Of a stretch of 64,000 nt of DNA, positions 8,461 to 17,241 are shown in pieces (the stretch's first letter is position 1; each line of letters starts with the position of its first letter). The translations under genes were made by a program, and so were the position numbers. The stretch lies in NCBI GenBank assembly GCA_910584905.1, contig CAJUCQ010000079.1, positions 30,136 through 94,135 on the forward strand. The letters run 5' to 3'. The stretch is from an uncultured Muribaculaceae bacterium (GTDB taxonomy: Bacteria; Bacteroidota; Bacteroidia; Bacteroidales; Muribaculaceae). A model generated the notes under the pieces. The model made no database searches. It saw only the letters and a program-made list of their open reading frames with translations, and had not been told where the DNA came from.

Positions 8461-9401
8461 CGTTCGTCTGCTCCTTTCTTGAGTTTTTCGAGACGCTCGG
8501 TCTCGGTCGGGTAAATCGGCTCAAGCAGTTTGTACACGGCGTTGCGTTCCGTTGCCGGTGCCTTTGAATAGAGGTTCACGAGCTCGTCGAACTTCGCGTC
8601 CTTGAACATCGAAAGCGCCACGCTCATGGGCGTCTTTTCGTATATTCCGTTGACGATGCCGAGGCTTTCCGTGATTACTGCGCGACCCTTGTCCGGCGCC
8701 TGAACCATCTCGTCGAGGCCCTTGCGGTGATAGTTGTATAGCAAATCGCGCATGGCCGTCGTGGACGGGTCGGTCAGCGACGCCAGCACCGCCGCGCGGT
8801 TCTTTGTGTCCTCAAACGCCTTCCAGCCGCTTTCGCCCGAACTTTGCCCCTGCTGTACAATCTGAGCGAGGCGTTCGTACATGTCGTCGCCGCCGCGGGG
8901 CGCGAAGGAGTCGCAGTCAAGCGCGAGAATAAGATAGGCGTAGTAGTTGAGGATGCCCGTAAGCTGATTCTCCCAGTTAGTCTGGTTGAATATCAAGGGC
9001 TCGTTCTCGCGGTAGGTGAAATCGAGTTTGGTGTCCTTGAAATTGATGAGGGTGGTCGTGTATGACGAGTTGTAGACCGGGCGGATGGCCTGTATCTGGA
9101 GGTCGCCGCTCATTTGATCATCGGAGTATTCTTTGATGGTGAAGAAGAGCGTGCACTCTATCTTTTCATTCGACGAAAACTGCATGTTCGTGAACACCGT
9201 CGTATTCATATATTCCGAAATAGCCTGTTGCAGCGTCTCGAACACCGATTTGCTTGAGCCGTTGATTTGGTCGGAGTTGACCGTCACCTTGCAGTTGAGC
9301 TCCTGCCCGGCGGCAGGCTGGCACGCGGCCGCCGCTGCAAGGACGGACAAAACAGCCCGGGCAACATATTTGAGGAGAGTGGATTTCATCATCGGATACA
9401 A
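8457..9401 (-). CDS. DUF4835 protein, PorD-like T9SS factor
   Basis: A 314-residue exported protein of the DUF4835 family, restricted to Bacteroidetes and annotated in some resources as the type IX secretion system protein PorD. A signal peptide is evident (KSTLLKYVARAVLSVLAAAAACQPAAG) followed by a mature start QELNC. The family features LNCKVTVNSDQI, the central NYYAYLILALDCDSFAPRGG and a helical C-terminal half are visible. The start could equally be one of two tandem ATGs (9392 or 9389). It lies between coaBC and recN, as commonly seen in Bacteroidales. Its molecular role in secretion is not well defined. Confidence 0.82.
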   Translation of the reverse strand: MYPMMKSTLLKYVARAVLSVLAAAAACQPAAGQELNCKVTVNSDQINGSSKSVFETLQQAISEYMNTTVFTNMQFSSNEKIECTLFFTIKEYSDDQMSGDLQIQAIRPVYNSSYTTTLINFKDTKLDFTYRENEPLIFNQTNWENQLTGILNYYAYLILALDCDSFAPRGGDDMYERLAQIVQQGQSSGESGWKAFEDTKNRAAVLASLTDPSTTAMRDLLYNYHRKGLDEMVQAPDKGRAVITESLGIVNGIYEKTPMSVALSMFKDAKFDELVNLYSKAPATERNAVYKLLEPIYPTETERLEKLKKGADER

Positions 9402-9426
9402 TATTACGGATATGATGCCGGAAGGC

Positions 9427-10635
9427 TTACAGCCGCTCTACGGCATCGAGGATGTCCTTGGCCACATCGGCCTTGCTTTTGAGGCTGAAAGCCTCGGCAG
9501 GCCGCCCGTCGGCGAAGAGGAGTGTCACTTTGTTGGTGTCGGTCCCGAAGCCTGCTCCTGAATCGGCAAGCGAGTTGACAACAATCATGTCAAGATGCTT
9601 GCGGGCAAGCTTTTCAGCGCCGTTGTCGATGGCGTTGTCGGTTTCGAGCGCAAAGCCCACAAGCCGCTGTCCCGGAGTCTTGATGGCGCCGAGGGTAGCG
9701 GCGATATCCGGGTTTTTCCTGAGTGCGATGGAGTCCACGCCGTCGCGCTCGCGCTTGATTTTGCATGTGTACGGCTCTGACGGAGCATAGTCAGCCACTG
9801 CTGCCGACATTATCGCCGTGTCGCAGGCGGGAAATGCCTCCTCGCATGCCCGGAGCATCTCGATGGCGGATTCGACCTTCACGAGACGGATTCGGCTGTG
9901 GCGCGGACGCAAATCGACCGGACCGCTTACGAGCGTCACCTCCGCTCCGCGCGCCGCGGCTTCTTCGGCTATGGCATAACCCATTTTTCCGCTTGAGAAA
10001 TTGCTGATATAGCGCACGGGGTCGATGCGCTCGATGGTCGGGCCGGCGGTGATAAGTATTCTGCGCCCGCTCAGGCTCTCGCTTTTGGCAAAAAACGATT
10101 CAAGCACCGCAACAATGTTTTCAGGCTCTTCCATCCGGCCTTTCCCTACGAGATGGCTTGCCAGCTCGCCGGCGGCAGGCTCGATGATATGGTTGCCGTA
10201 GCTCCGCAGAAGCTCAATATTACGCGTCGTCGACGGATGCGCCATCATGTCGAGGTCCATCGCCGGAGCGACAAACACCGGCGCCTTGGCCGAGAGGTAA
10301 GTGGTAATCAGCATGTTGTCGGCAACGCCGTTGGCCATCTTTGCAATGGACGATGCCGTGGCCGGAGCCACGACCATAGCGTCGGCCCACAGCCCGAGGT
10401 CAACGTGCGAGTGCCATTCGCCGCTGTTGGCCGTGAAAAATTCGCTTACCACCGGCTTGCCCGACAAGGCCGAAAGGGTCACCGGCGTGATAAATTCCTT
10501 GCCGTTGGGTGTGATGACTACCTGTACGTCAGCACCGGCTTTCACCAACAAACGCAGAAGCACCACCGACTTGTAAGCGGCGATGCCTCCCGTGATTCCA
10601 AGAATTATATGTTTTCCTTGAAGGGATGTGCTCAT
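9427..10635 (-). CDS. coaBC: Phosphopantothenoylcysteine synthetase/decarboxylase
   Basis: Bifunctional CoaBC, 402 residues, converting 4'-phosphopantothenate to 4'-phosphopantetheine in coenzyme A synthesis. The N-terminal flavoprotein half (residues 7-180) has GITGGIAAYK, the catalytic His in WHSHVDLG and a PAMD motif where many bacteria have PAMN; the C-terminal half (190-402) is the CTP-dependent synthetase with ITAGPTIERIDPVRYISN and SSGKMGYAIAEEA. The Asp variant of the PAMN motif is, to my memory, common in Bacteroidetes. It sits 42 bp downstream of the exonuclease gene and 26 bp before the DUF4835 gene. Confidence 0.95.
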   Translation of the reverse strand: MSTSLQGKHIILGITGGIAAYKSVVLLRLLVKAGADVQVVITPNGKEFITPVTLSALSGKPVVSEFFTANSGEWHSHVDLGLWADAMVVAPATASSIAKMANGVADNMLITTYLSAKAPVFVAPAMDLDMMAHPSTTRNIELLRSYGNHIIEPAAGELASHLVGKGRMEEPENIVAVLESFFAKSESLSGRRILITAGPTIERIDPVRYISNFSSGKMGYAIAEEAAARGAEVTLVSGPVDLRPRHSRIRLVKVESAIEMLRACEEAFPACDTAIMSAAVADYAPSEPYTCKIKRERDGVDSIALRKNPDIAATLGAIKTPGQRLVGFALETDNAIDNGAEKLARKHLDMIVVNSLADSGAGFGTDTNKVTLLFADGRPAEAFSLKSKADVAKDILDAVERL

Positions 10636-10677
10636 TATCAGTCAGGAAATTCGGCGGACTTGCCGCCGCGTTACGCG

Positions 10678-11439
10678 TTATTTGATTCGCAGACGTATGC
10701 GTGTGAAGGCGTTTTTAGTGTTCTGAGGAAAATCACCGTTCATAATCCAGCCGTAATAGCCGAGGTCTTTGCGAAGCACCTCTTCGGCAAGCTTGCCCTT
10801 GTATTTGCCGAAATTGATTACCTCGCGGTGCTGCTCGTCGTAGATGAGGCGTCCGGCGAGGTCGACATTGCGGTTGGCCGAGGCAAACTCCGAGAGCGCG
10901 TCGACCGTGTCGGGCAGGTCGTCGTATCGCTCGAGCTGTGCCTTGAGCACTTCGAGCGTGGCCCGCGTGTCGGCGTTGGCGCTGTGGGCGGCCTCAAGGT
11001 CCTTGTCGCAGTAGTAGCGGTAAGCCGCAACGAGGGTGCGAGGCTCTTTCTTGTGGTAGATGGTCTGGACGTCGATGAAGCGTGCGTTCGAAAGGTCGAA
11101 TGCAACGCCCGCACGCTGAAACTCCTGATCCAAAAGCGGGATGTCGAAGCGGTTGGAGTTGAAGCCGGCGATGTCACATCCCTTCAGCATCTGCGCCAGC
11201 GAGTTGGCTATCTGACGGAAGGTCGGTTCCGAAGCCACGTCTTCGTCCGTGATATGATGGATGGCAGTGGCCTCGGCGGGGATAGGCATCTCGGGATTCA
11301 GACGGCGGGTCTTTTCCACTTCCGTACCGTCAGGCATCACCTTGATAAGCGAAATTTCAACGATACGGTCGTGCGTGATGTTTGTTCCCGTGGTCTCCAG
11401 ATCGAAGAACACGATGGGGCGGGTAAGTTTCAGACGCAT
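10678..11439 (-). CDS. DEDDh 3'-5' exonuclease (DnaQ/ExoX-like)
   Basis: A 253-residue exonuclease of the DnaQ-like superfamily. Exo I FFDLETTGTN supplies Asp13 and Glu15, GFNSNRFDIPLLDQEF contains Exo II, and HSANADT near residue 155 supplies the His and Asp of the DEDDh set. After the nuclease domain (1-175) comes a C-terminal extension ending YGWIMNGDFPQNTK, similar to that found in exodeoxyribonuclease X-like proteins. Its place 12 bp after dnaN suggests a role in replication proofreading or repair, perhaps with the sliding clamp. Whether it is the main proofreading subunit cannot be told, since no other polymerase III genes are here. Confidence 0.88.
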   Translation of the reverse strand: MRLKLTRPIVFFDLETTGTNITHDRIVEISLIKVMPDGTEVEKTRRLNPEMPIPAEATAIHHITDEDVASEPTFRQIANSLAQMLKGCDIAGFNSNRFDIPLLDQEFQRAGVAFDLSNARFIDVQTIYHKKEPRTLVAAYRYYCDKDLEAAHSANADTRATLEVLKAQLERYDDLPDTVDALSEFASANRNVDLAGRLIYDEQHREVINFGKYKGKLAEEVLRKDLGYYGWIMNGDFPQNTKNAFTRIRLRIK

Positions 11440-11451
11440 GGCGGACGGGGC

Positions 11452-12582
11452 TTAAAATTCTCCGACAGTCATGGGCATCAGAAGCATCACGAGGTCAGTG
11501 CCCTCGGTCTGCTCGCCCGGACAGAACATGCCGGGGCGGCCGGCATCGCCGAGGTTGACAACCACGTCCTGACCCTTGAGCGTCCCGAGAATCTCAAGAA
11601 GGAACGACGCGCTGAAGCCGATGGTAAGCTCGGTCCCGGTGAACGAGCAGGGCACTTGTTCGCGGGCGCTCGTGCACAGCGCCGGGTCGTTGCTCTTCAG
11701 CAGAATGCATTCGGGGGTGATGCGGAATTTCTCCAGCCCGCCTTCTACCTCGACGAAGATGGCCACGCGACGCACAGCGTTGATGAGCGCCACGCGGTCG
11801 ACGGTGAGCACCTGCGTGTTGTTGCGGGGAATCACGCGGTTGTAGTCCGGATAGTTGCCGTTAAGGAACGTGCATTCAAACGTAAAGTTCTTGCTCTCGA
11901 TTTTTGCCGCGCGGCTCGTCATCGTGATGTTCAGCTCGGGTTCTTTGGAGAATACGTTCTTGATGACGGTGGCGGGCTTGGTGGGCACGATGCACGTGGC
12001 CTCGACGCCCGGGGCCGTGCGTTTGTCGATATAGCGCACGAGCTTGCGGGTGTCGGTCGCAACGTAGGTGATGGAGTCGGGTTTGATGTCGAGATACACA
12101 CCCTGCATCACGGCGCGATATTCGTCCGTGGATACCGCGAACATCGTGTTTTCGAGACCGGAGAGGAAGTATTCGGTGGCCACGGTCAGGCTCACGGGGC
12201 CGCTCTCCGACGCCGGAGCGCGGAACACGGGATACTGGTCGGCGTTGACCCCGACGAAGCCGTAGTGGCCCGACGGATATGTGAGCTGGACTTCAAGCGT
12301 ATCGTCGTTGATGTCCACCTGCACGCCCTGATCGGGCATTTCTTTAAGCAGCTCGACGAGACGGCGTGCACCAAGACACAGGCGCCCCGACCCCTTTGCG
12401 TCCTGAACCTCAATGCGCGCCGTGAGGGCGTTCTCGGCATCCGACCCCGTGATGGTGAGGATGTTGCCGTCGAGGCTCAGAAGAAAATTGTCAAGGATGG
12501 CGAGTGCATTCTTGCTGTTGATGACCTTGCTGACAGCAGACGTTGCGCTGTACAGGGCTTTGCTTGATACGTTGAATCTCAT
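11452..12582 (-). CDS. dnaN: DNA polymerase III beta sliding clamp
   Basis: Sliding clamp of 376 residues, usual length, made of three similar domains of about 120 residues that dimerise around DNA to hold the polymerase. The canonical N-terminus MRFNVSSKALYSATSAVSKVI starts at 12582; the frame is open to 12642, but the extra 20 residues are not family-like. SKNALAILDNFLL and the C-terminal LLMPM segment of the protein-binding pocket are typical. It heads an operon of eight minus-strand genes and has a -7 box at 12631-12638 giving a leader of roughly 45 nt. Confidence 0.96.
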   Translation of the reverse strand: MRFNVSSKALYSATSAVSKVINSKNALAILDNFLLSLDGNILTITGSDAENALTARIEVQDAKGSGRLCLGARRLVELLKEMPDQGVQVDINDDTLEVQLTYPSGHYGFVGVNADQYPVFRAPASESGPVSLTVATEYFLSGLENTMFAVSTDEYRAVMQGVYLDIKPDSITYVATDTRKLVRYIDKRTAPGVEATCIVPTKPATVIKNVFSKEPELNITMTSRAAKIESKNFTFECTFLNGNYPDYNRVIPRNNTQVLTVDRVALINAVRRVAIFVEVEGGLEKFRITPECILLKSNDPALCTSAREQVPCSFTGTELTIGFSASFLLEILGTLKGQDVVVNLGDAGRPGMFCPGEQTEGTDLVMLLMPMTVGEF

Positions 12583-12630
12583 AAAGCGGTATGGTGTGAT
12601 ATGTTGTTTTCGGTGGATTTTATCGGAATA

Positions 12631-12638
12631 CAAATTTA
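12631..12638 (-). promoter_or_regulatory. -7 box of the dnaN operon
   Basis: Minus-strand TAAATTTG matches TAnnTTTG. A -33 TTG at the usual 19-21 bp is not evident; the nearest is at 14 bp. Confidence 0.45.
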
Positions 12639-12714
12639 GCAAAAAATCTTCACAATTCGTCTATAAGTGATGTGAAAATTCTACAATTAACATCCCGGTA
12701 TTGCTCGTGTACTT

Positions 12715-12762
12715 CGAAAGCCCGAACGGAGAGCATTTACTGACTCTCCATTCGGGCTTTCG
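12715..12762. terminator. 19 bp hairpin downstream of tRNA-Pro
   Basis: Arms at 12715-12733 and 12744-12762 pair over 19 positions with a single C/T difference that is a wobble as RNA; loop CATTTACTGA. It lies 7 bp past the tRNA 3' end and probably stops or matures the tRNA transcript before dnaN. It lacks a U tract on the minus strand. Confidence 0.6.
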
Positions 12763-12768
12763 ATTTCG

Positions 12769-12842
12769 TCGGGGTGACAGGATTCGAACCTGCGACCACC
12801 TGGTCCCAAACCAGGTGCGCTACCGGACTGCGCTACGCCCCG
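12769..12842 (-). tRNA. tRNA-Pro(TGG)
   Basis: A 74 nt cloverleaf on the minus strand: acceptor CGGGGCG, D arm with GGTA, anticodon stem CCTGG/CCAGG with loop TTTGGGA (anticodon TGG), T arm GCAGG-TTCGAAT-CCTGT, then CACCCCG and discriminator A. The acceptor stem has one C6:A67 mismatch. CCA is not encoded. It precedes a strong hairpin at 12715-12762 and the dnaN operon. Confidence 0.95.
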
Positions 12843-12864
12843 GGCCGTGTTTTGCAGTGCAAAA

Positions 12865-13854
12865 TTAGTTATTTCCCTGCAATTTTGCAAATCTTTTTTT
12901 GTTGCTCGAATACATCAGCGCGAGCGCCGCCGCCGTGGCCGCCACGGATATGGCGATGACTGCCGGGGGGTAGAGTTCGCCGGCTGAATCCGAGCTCAGG
13001 GGCGTGCCAGGATTGTGCTGAAGCTGAAGCCACGCCGCAACGACGTATATCGAGTTGTTGAGCGTGTGGGCCAGCATCGGCGCCCATATCGACCGCGTCC
13101 ATATCAGGAGGTAGCCGAAATAGGCTCCGAGAAGCATGCGCGGCACAAAGCCGAAAATCTGGAAATGAAAGGCGCTGAATACGAAAGCCACGGTCCATAC
13201 GGCCACGTGCTTGTTCACGCCGCCCGTTGTCAGCAGGCGCTGGAAACAGCCTCTGAAGAGCAGCTCTTCCGAGAATCCGGCCATGATGCCGATAATCATC
13301 AGGTTGAGGACGAGACCGGCGAGGCCGGTGTTGCTCCGCAACAGCGTCTCGACCAAGCCCGATGCCGTGGCTTCCATTTGCCGCGCCGCGGCTTCAAAAT
13401 CTGCGAGCGACGCCGGAAAATGAAGTCCGGCATTCCAGTATATCAGGCTCTCCATCGCAGGAATGGAGACAGTGAGGATAATTGCGATGCACAGCAGCGA
13501 CACACCCGACGGCTCGCGGCCGAGGGCAAGAAGCTCGGCAGGCTTGCGGCATACGAGGCAGGCTGTGGCGATGGCGGGAAGGATGAAGATGATAAGGTCT
13601 TGAATGACCGTGATGATGCGCAGATATGCGGCCTCGTTGCCGGTGATCAGTTTGCCGGCAATGAGCGAGAGGCCCGTGGTGAGGGCATATCCGAGAACGA
13701 AAAAGCAAAGCAACAGCAGGAGTCGGCGGCTCAGGCTGAGGATGAGGTCGGAACGTCGCACGGTTGGAGTAGAGTGGGGCGGGTTATTGTTTGAGATGAT
13801 GGTAGAGCTCGCCGACAAGAGCGATGTATCCGTCGGAATATTTTCCGTCGGCAT
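12865..13854 (-). CDS. CPBP intramembrane metalloprotease
   Basis: Integral membrane protein of up to 329 residues of the CPBP (CAAX protease/bacteriocin-processing, ABI) family. Motif 1 EELLFRG near residue 194, motif 2 FSAFHFQ near 227 and HTLNNS near 264 supply the Glu/His residues expected for the intramembrane metal site. About eight hydrophobic segments are visible. The ATG at 13854 overlaps the end of trmN6 by 71 bp; a GTG at 13761 would remove the overlap and start at RRSDLILSLSRRLLLLL, so the true start is uncertain. Substrates of such proteins in Bacteroidetes are mostly unknown. Confidence 0.85.
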   Translation of the reverse strand: MPTENIPTDTSLLSASSTIISNNNPPHSTPTVRRSDLILSLSRRLLLLLCFFVLGYALTTGLSLIAGKLITGNEAAYLRIITVIQDLIIFILPAIATACLVCRKPAELLALGREPSGVSLLCIAIILTVSIPAMESLIYWNAGLHFPASLADFEAAARQMEATASGLVETLLRSNTGLAGLVLNLMIIGIMAGFSEELLFRGCFQRLLTTGGVNKHVAVWTVAFVFSAFHFQIFGFVPRMLLGAYFGYLLIWTRSIWAPMLAHTLNNSIYVVAAWLQLQHNPGTPLSSDSAGELYPPAVIAISVAATAAALALMYSSNKKRFAKLQGNN

Positions 13855-14494
13855 TTCGGATTACTATTTCTTCGGTGCTTAAGGGGCCGTCGGCGCGGCT
13901 GAATTCCCAGAAGCCTCTCGTCGCGTCCTTTCGCGGACTTGTGCGCACTCTTGCGAGGCGTCTTGCTTTCAACCCGGCGAGCTCGGCGGCGAAAATCACC
14001 TCGGCCTCGCGCTCGGCCGGACCCATCAACGCGAGTCTTCCCTTATCCCCGAGCACCCTCGACGCATAGCGCACAACGCCTTCGTATGAGAGACTTCCCT
14101 CGTGGCGGGCGTCGGCCCTGCGGCGGTCGGACGAAAGGGCGCCGTTGGCGAAGAACGGCGGATTGCAGATGATGGCCTCGGCATTGTCGGCGTCGAAGCT
14201 CTCGTATGAGCCTTCGGCAAGCGAAAGCCTTGGTGACCACGGCGATGAGGCGAAGTTTTCCCGGGCGTCGGCGCAGGCCTCGGGGGCAAGTTCGACGGCG
14301 GTTACGCGCGCTCGGGGACACATGCGCGCCGTCAGCAGGGCAAGCACTCCCGAGCCGGTGCCGATGTCGAGCACGAGACCTTCGGCCGGATGTGAGGCCC
14401 ATGTCCATGCCGCGAACAGCACCGAGTCGCTGCACACTTTTTGACCGCAACGGTCGTCGCGAACCGAAAAGTCGGAAAACAGAAATTCAGCCAT
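13784..14494 (-). CDS. tRNA1(Val) A37 N6-methyltransferase-like
   Basis: Class I SAM-dependent methyltransferase of 236 residues resembling TrmN6/YfiC, which methylates N6 of A37 in tRNA1(Val). The N-terminal FLFSDFSVRDDRCGQKVCSD is close to the family start; the SAM motif LDIGTGSG lies at 42-49 and the N6-adenine catalytic motif NPPF at 111-114. It follows rpmH, separated by a strong terminator, and overlaps the start of the CPBP gene. An alternative is another N6-methyltransferase of the same clan, such as PrmC-like, but the N-terminus and length favour TrmN6. Confidence 0.88.
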   Translation of the reverse strand: MAEFLFSDFSVRDDRCGQKVCSDSVLFAAWTWASHPAEGLVLDIGTGSGVLALLTARMCPRARVTAVELAPEACADARENFASSPWSPRLSLAEGSYESFDADNAEAIICNPPFFANGALSSDRRRADARHEGSLSYEGVVRYASRVLGDKGRLALMGPAEREAEVIFAAELAGLKARRLARVRTSPRKDATRGFWEFSRADGPLSTEEIVIRNADGKYSDGYIALVGELYHHLKQ

Positions 14495-14550
14495 AAAAAA
14501 AAGAGCTTCCGTGGCGCCTTTTGCGAGGCTCGGGAAGCTCAGATTTTTTT
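14495..14550 (-). terminator. rpmH terminator
   Basis: GAGCTTCC (14503-14510) and GGAAGCTC (14533-14540) pair; on the minus strand the hairpin is followed by eight Us (14495-14502), ending rpmH just before the trmN6-like ATG. On the plus strand a T run at 14544-14550 follows too, so the structure is bidirectional. Confidence 0.75.
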
Positions 14551-14569
14551 GCTCTGCAAGGAGAGGCGA

Positions 14570-14725
14570 TTACTTGCCGGCCATGGAGCTGGATACAGTC
14601 AGGCGGGCGCGGCCTTTGGCACGACGACGGGCCAGAACTTTGCGGCCGTCGGGGGTGGACATTCTTTCACGGAAACCGTGCTTGTTGACTCTCTTGCGAT
14701 TCGAGGGTTGGAAAGTTCTTTTCAT
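14570..14725 (-). CDS. rpmH: 50S ribosomal protein L34
   Basis: A 51-residue gene coding ribosomal protein L34 of the large subunit. The sequence begins [17 protein letters not shown] and contains [22 protein letters not shown], the classic basic L34 signature; the C-terminus is SSSMAGK. It is unlinked here to rnpA, yidC and dnaA, which often adjoin rpmH in other phyla, as is usual in Bacteroidetes. It has a full promoter at 14769-14800 and a terminator at 14495-14550, so it is its own transcription unit. Confidence 0.97.
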   Translation of the reverse strand: MKRTFQPSNRKRVNKHGFRERMSTPDGRKVLARRRAKGRARLTVSSSMAGK

Positions 14726-14768
14726 TGCCTATGTTGTTTTGTTGATTATTATTCTACAATTCGGAGTG

Positions 14769-14800
14769 CAAAGGTAGTCTTTTTTTTTGAGACTTCCAAA
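14769..14800 (-). promoter_or_regulatory. Promoter of rpmH
   Basis: Minus strand TTTG (14797-14800), spacer of exactly 20 bp, TACCTTTG (14769-14776): a near-perfect Bacteroidetes promoter. The leader would be about 37 nt. Confidence 0.75.
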
Positions 14801-14896
14801 TCCTTGAGGGAATTTTTTTAACACTTCGACCAAATAAGTCCGCATTGTCAATGCAGGTGTTGCCGCAGGCAGGCCGCGGAGCTATATTGCGGGCAA

Positions 14897-16033
14897 TCAG
14901 ACAATGAGTTCCACGCCTATGCCGGGGCGGTCGGGGATGGTCACTTTGCCGTCTACAATCTTGATGCCGTCGAATCTGTCGTTGGCGATAAGGAGATTGC
15001 CGTCGAGGTCGGCGTAGTCGACCATCGGCGCGAGCTGGGCCGCGGCGGTGACGGCGCACGAAGTTTCGGTCATACACCCGAGCATCACCTTCATGCCCAT
15101 TGCGCGGGCCAGCGTGGCCATCTGATGCGCCTCGTGAAGCCCGGTGCTCTTCATCAGCTTGATATTGATGCCGTCGTAGGCACCGGCGGCGCGGCGCACG
15201 TCGGGCAGACGCTGGAGAAATTCGTCGGCAATGATAGGCAGCGGAGAGCGTTCGCGAAGCCATGCCGTGTCGTCGATGGCGCTTTTGTCCATAGGCTGCT
15301 CAACGAAGAGGCAGTTGCGCTCGGCGAGCCAGTGGCACATCTCAAGCGCCTTCTCTTTGTCCGCCCAGCCTTGATTGGCGTCGACGCAAATCGGCACATC
15401 GGTTTTTGAGCGTATTATTTCGACGAGTTCTTTGTCGTTGTCAAGCCCCATTTTCACTTTTATCACTTTGTAGGGCGAGGCCTCGTCGACTTTCTTGCGC
15501 ACCACATCGGGTTTGTCGATGCCGATGGTGAATGAGGTGTTGGGGCATTTTTCGGGGTTGAGTCCCCAGATTTTATACCACGGCTGTCCCATGATTTTCC
15601 CGAGGAGGTCGTGGAGGGCGATGTCGACGGACGCCTTTGCCGCGCGGTTGTCGGGGGCCACTGACTCCATGTATTCGTGGATGTCCTCGATGCGGAAGGG
15701 GTCGGTGAATTGGCTCAGGTCGAGGCTCGACAGGAAGCGCGTCACGCTGTCGACGCTCTCGCCGAGATAGGGGGGCATCGAAGCCTCGCCGTAGCCGACA
15801 AGGCCGTCGTATTCAACCTCAACCTGCACCCCCGGCGTTGTCGTGCGTTGCGAGCGGGCGAGGTTGAAGGCGTGGCGAAGCTGAAGCTCATAGGGGAAGA
15901 AGCGGAGGTTGAGGCGTCCGCTCCGTCCGCCCGACAGCGGGCGTGTCGCCGAGTCGAGAGCGGAGATGGATATCGGAGAGGCGGCGGCTACGGCTCCGAG
16001 GAGTCCGGCCTTGAGAAATTTGCGGCGGTTCAT
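14897..16033 (-). CDS. Dipeptide (L-Ala-D/L-Glu type) epimerase
   Basis: Enolase-superfamily enzyme of 378 residues from the muconate-lactonising subgroup, probably an L-Ala-D/L-Glu or related dipeptide epimerase. Catalytic residues are in place: Lys192/Lys194 in KVKMG, metal ligands Asp218, Glu245 and Asp270, and the second base Lys292 in NIKLMKSTGL. The N-terminus MNRRKFLKAGLLGAVAAA is a twin-arginine type signal, so it acts in the periplasm, unlike cytoplasmic YcjG. The frame continues upstream to 16798 but that part lies over the peptidase gene and is not real. It is the last gene of a murein-peptide catabolic operon; the precise dipeptide is inference from context. Confidence 0.87.
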   Translation of the reverse strand: MNRRKFLKAGLLGAVAAASPISISALDSATRPLSGGRSGRLNLRFFPYELQLRHAFNLARSQRTTTPGVQVEVEYDGLVGYGEASMPPYLGESVDSVTRFLSSLDLSQFTDPFRIEDIHEYMESVAPDNRAAKASVDIALHDLLGKIMGQPWYKIWGLNPEKCPNTSFTIGIDKPDVVRKKVDEASPYKVIKVKMGLDNDKELVEIIRSKTDVPICVDANQGWADKEKALEMCHWLAERNCLFVEQPMDKSAIDDTAWLRERSPLPIIADEFLQRLPDVRRAAGAYDGINIKLMKSTGLHEAHQMATLARAMGMKVMLGCMTETSCAVTAAAQLAPMVDYADLDGNLLIANDRFDGIKIVDGKVTIPDRPGIGVELIV

Positions 16034-16059
16034 GGCAGATGGTGGTAGTGTGTCGTTTT

Positions 16060-17241
16060 TTAGGGCTTGAGATTGAAATACCAAGGGTGATTGCGGGCGC
16101 GGGTTATGCCCGGAGTTTCCTCGCAGCCGGAGATGCGGACTGCATGGAGGAAGGGGGTGGTGAGATAGGAGGGGTCGTCGGGGTCGACAGAGTTGCGTTT
16201 CACGCGTCCCGATGAGTGGACGTAGTGGCCGTTGTTGTCGTAGATGGCCACGTGGGTCACTTTGCCGGTCTTTGCATTTCCGAAGAACAGCAGGTCGCCG
16301 GCTTCGCATTTGCGCCAGTCCTTGGCTTCGATGCGTTTGCCCGTGATGGCCTGTTGCGAGGCATCGCGCATAAGTATGATGCCGTTGGCGAGATAGCTCA
16401 CTTTGGCGAGGCCCGAGCAGTCGAGGCTTTTTATCGAGGTGCCGCCCCAAAGATAGGGCGTGCCTTCCATCGAGTAGGCGATATCGAGGATTTTCTCGGG
16501 GTTGAAATTCTGGTCGGCCCATACGTCGACCGGCGTAAGGTCGGCTATCGGGGCGTAGCCCGTGCGTCCGTCGGGAAGCTTGATGAGGATGCGTCCGTTG
16601 CTGACGCTGCCTTTGCCTTCCACGGCTTCGACGATATTGCCGTTGACAAGGTCGGTGACTGCATCGCGCAGGCCGGTGGCATCGGCGGTGCGGTAGGCGC
16701 GGGTCTGATAGGGGCTGCTGACGATGTAGCGTCGGCTTGAGCGCCATGCCTTCATCTCGGCTGCGGACTTGAGGCTGATTGAGCTGCCCGTTACCCACGC
16801 GATATATCCGTCAGGGGTCTGGACGCGATACCAGTCGCCTTCCTTTTCGAGGACGCGGAGCGGCATGCCCATGATTGCCTGCGAGGCCATTTCGGATGCG
16901 TGGCCCGGGCGCGTGCGGAGACATGCCACGGATATGCGCGGCTGAGCCCAAAGCGTGTCGGGAAGCACGGCGATTCGGTCGCTGTAGTCAGCGCCTGAGG
17001 CGTTAAGCTGGGCCACAAGGGCGTCGCGGGCCGAAGCCTCGGAGGTCTTACCGCCGACAATCATCCCGCCGTCGGGGTCGTTGTAGGCTTTTATGTCGAA
17101 TACAACCTGACGTTTGTCCGGCGCATGGACAGCGCGCACCTCGTCGATGATTTTAGAGGCTTTGCCTACCGCTTCGATTGACGACTGGGCGCCTGCGCCG
17201 AAAGCTATAAGAAGACTTAGGGAAAAAAGTGTGTGTTTCAT
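16060..17241 (-). CDS. SH3/NlpC-P60 (C40) peptidase
   Basis: Secreted cysteine peptidase of 393 residues with signal peptide (MKHTLFSLSLLIAFGAGAQS). Residues about 100-240 hold SH3-like domains (HASEMASQAIMGMPLRVLEKEGDWYRVQ-type pattern), and residues 250-393 the NlpC/P60 domain with catalytic Cys275 in SLDCSG, His330 in VTHVAIY and the third polar residue His342. Enzymes of this architecture cut gamma-D-Glu-diamino-acid bonds in murein peptides. The ATG at 17241 abuts the stop of the transglutaminase gene with no gap, so the genes are coupled. The downstream epimerase would act on the released dipeptide. Confidence 0.92.
   Translation of the reverse strand: MKHTLFSLSLLIAFGAGAQSSIEAVGKASKIIDEVRAVHAPDKRQVVFDIKAYNDPDGGMIVGGKTSEASARDALVAQLNASGADYSDRIAVLPDTLWAQPRISVACLRTRPGHASEMASQAIMGMPLRVLEKEGDWYRVQTPDGYIAWVTGSSISLKSAAEMKAWRSSRRYIVSSPYQTRAYRTADATGLRDAVTDLVNGNIVEAVEGKGSVSNGRILIKLPDGRTGYAPIADLTPVDVWADQNFNPEKILDIAYSMEGTPYLWGGTSIKSLDCSGLAKVSYLANGIILMRDASQQAITGKRIEAKDWRKCEAGDLLFFGNAKTGKVTHVAIYDNNGHYVHSSGRVKRNSVDPDDPSYLTTPFLHAVRISGCEETPGITRARNHPWYFNLKP

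Noticed and set aside
10153..12567. Plus-strand ORF of 804 codons
   Set aside because: It lies antisense across coaBC, the exonuclease and dnaN, each with unambiguous family motifs; high G+C codons make such shadows common.
16034..16798. N-terminal extension of the dipeptide epimerase frame
   Set aside because: The extension overlaps the C40 peptidase gene and encodes Arg/Pro/Ser-rich nonsense; the real protein starts at the RR signal at 16033.
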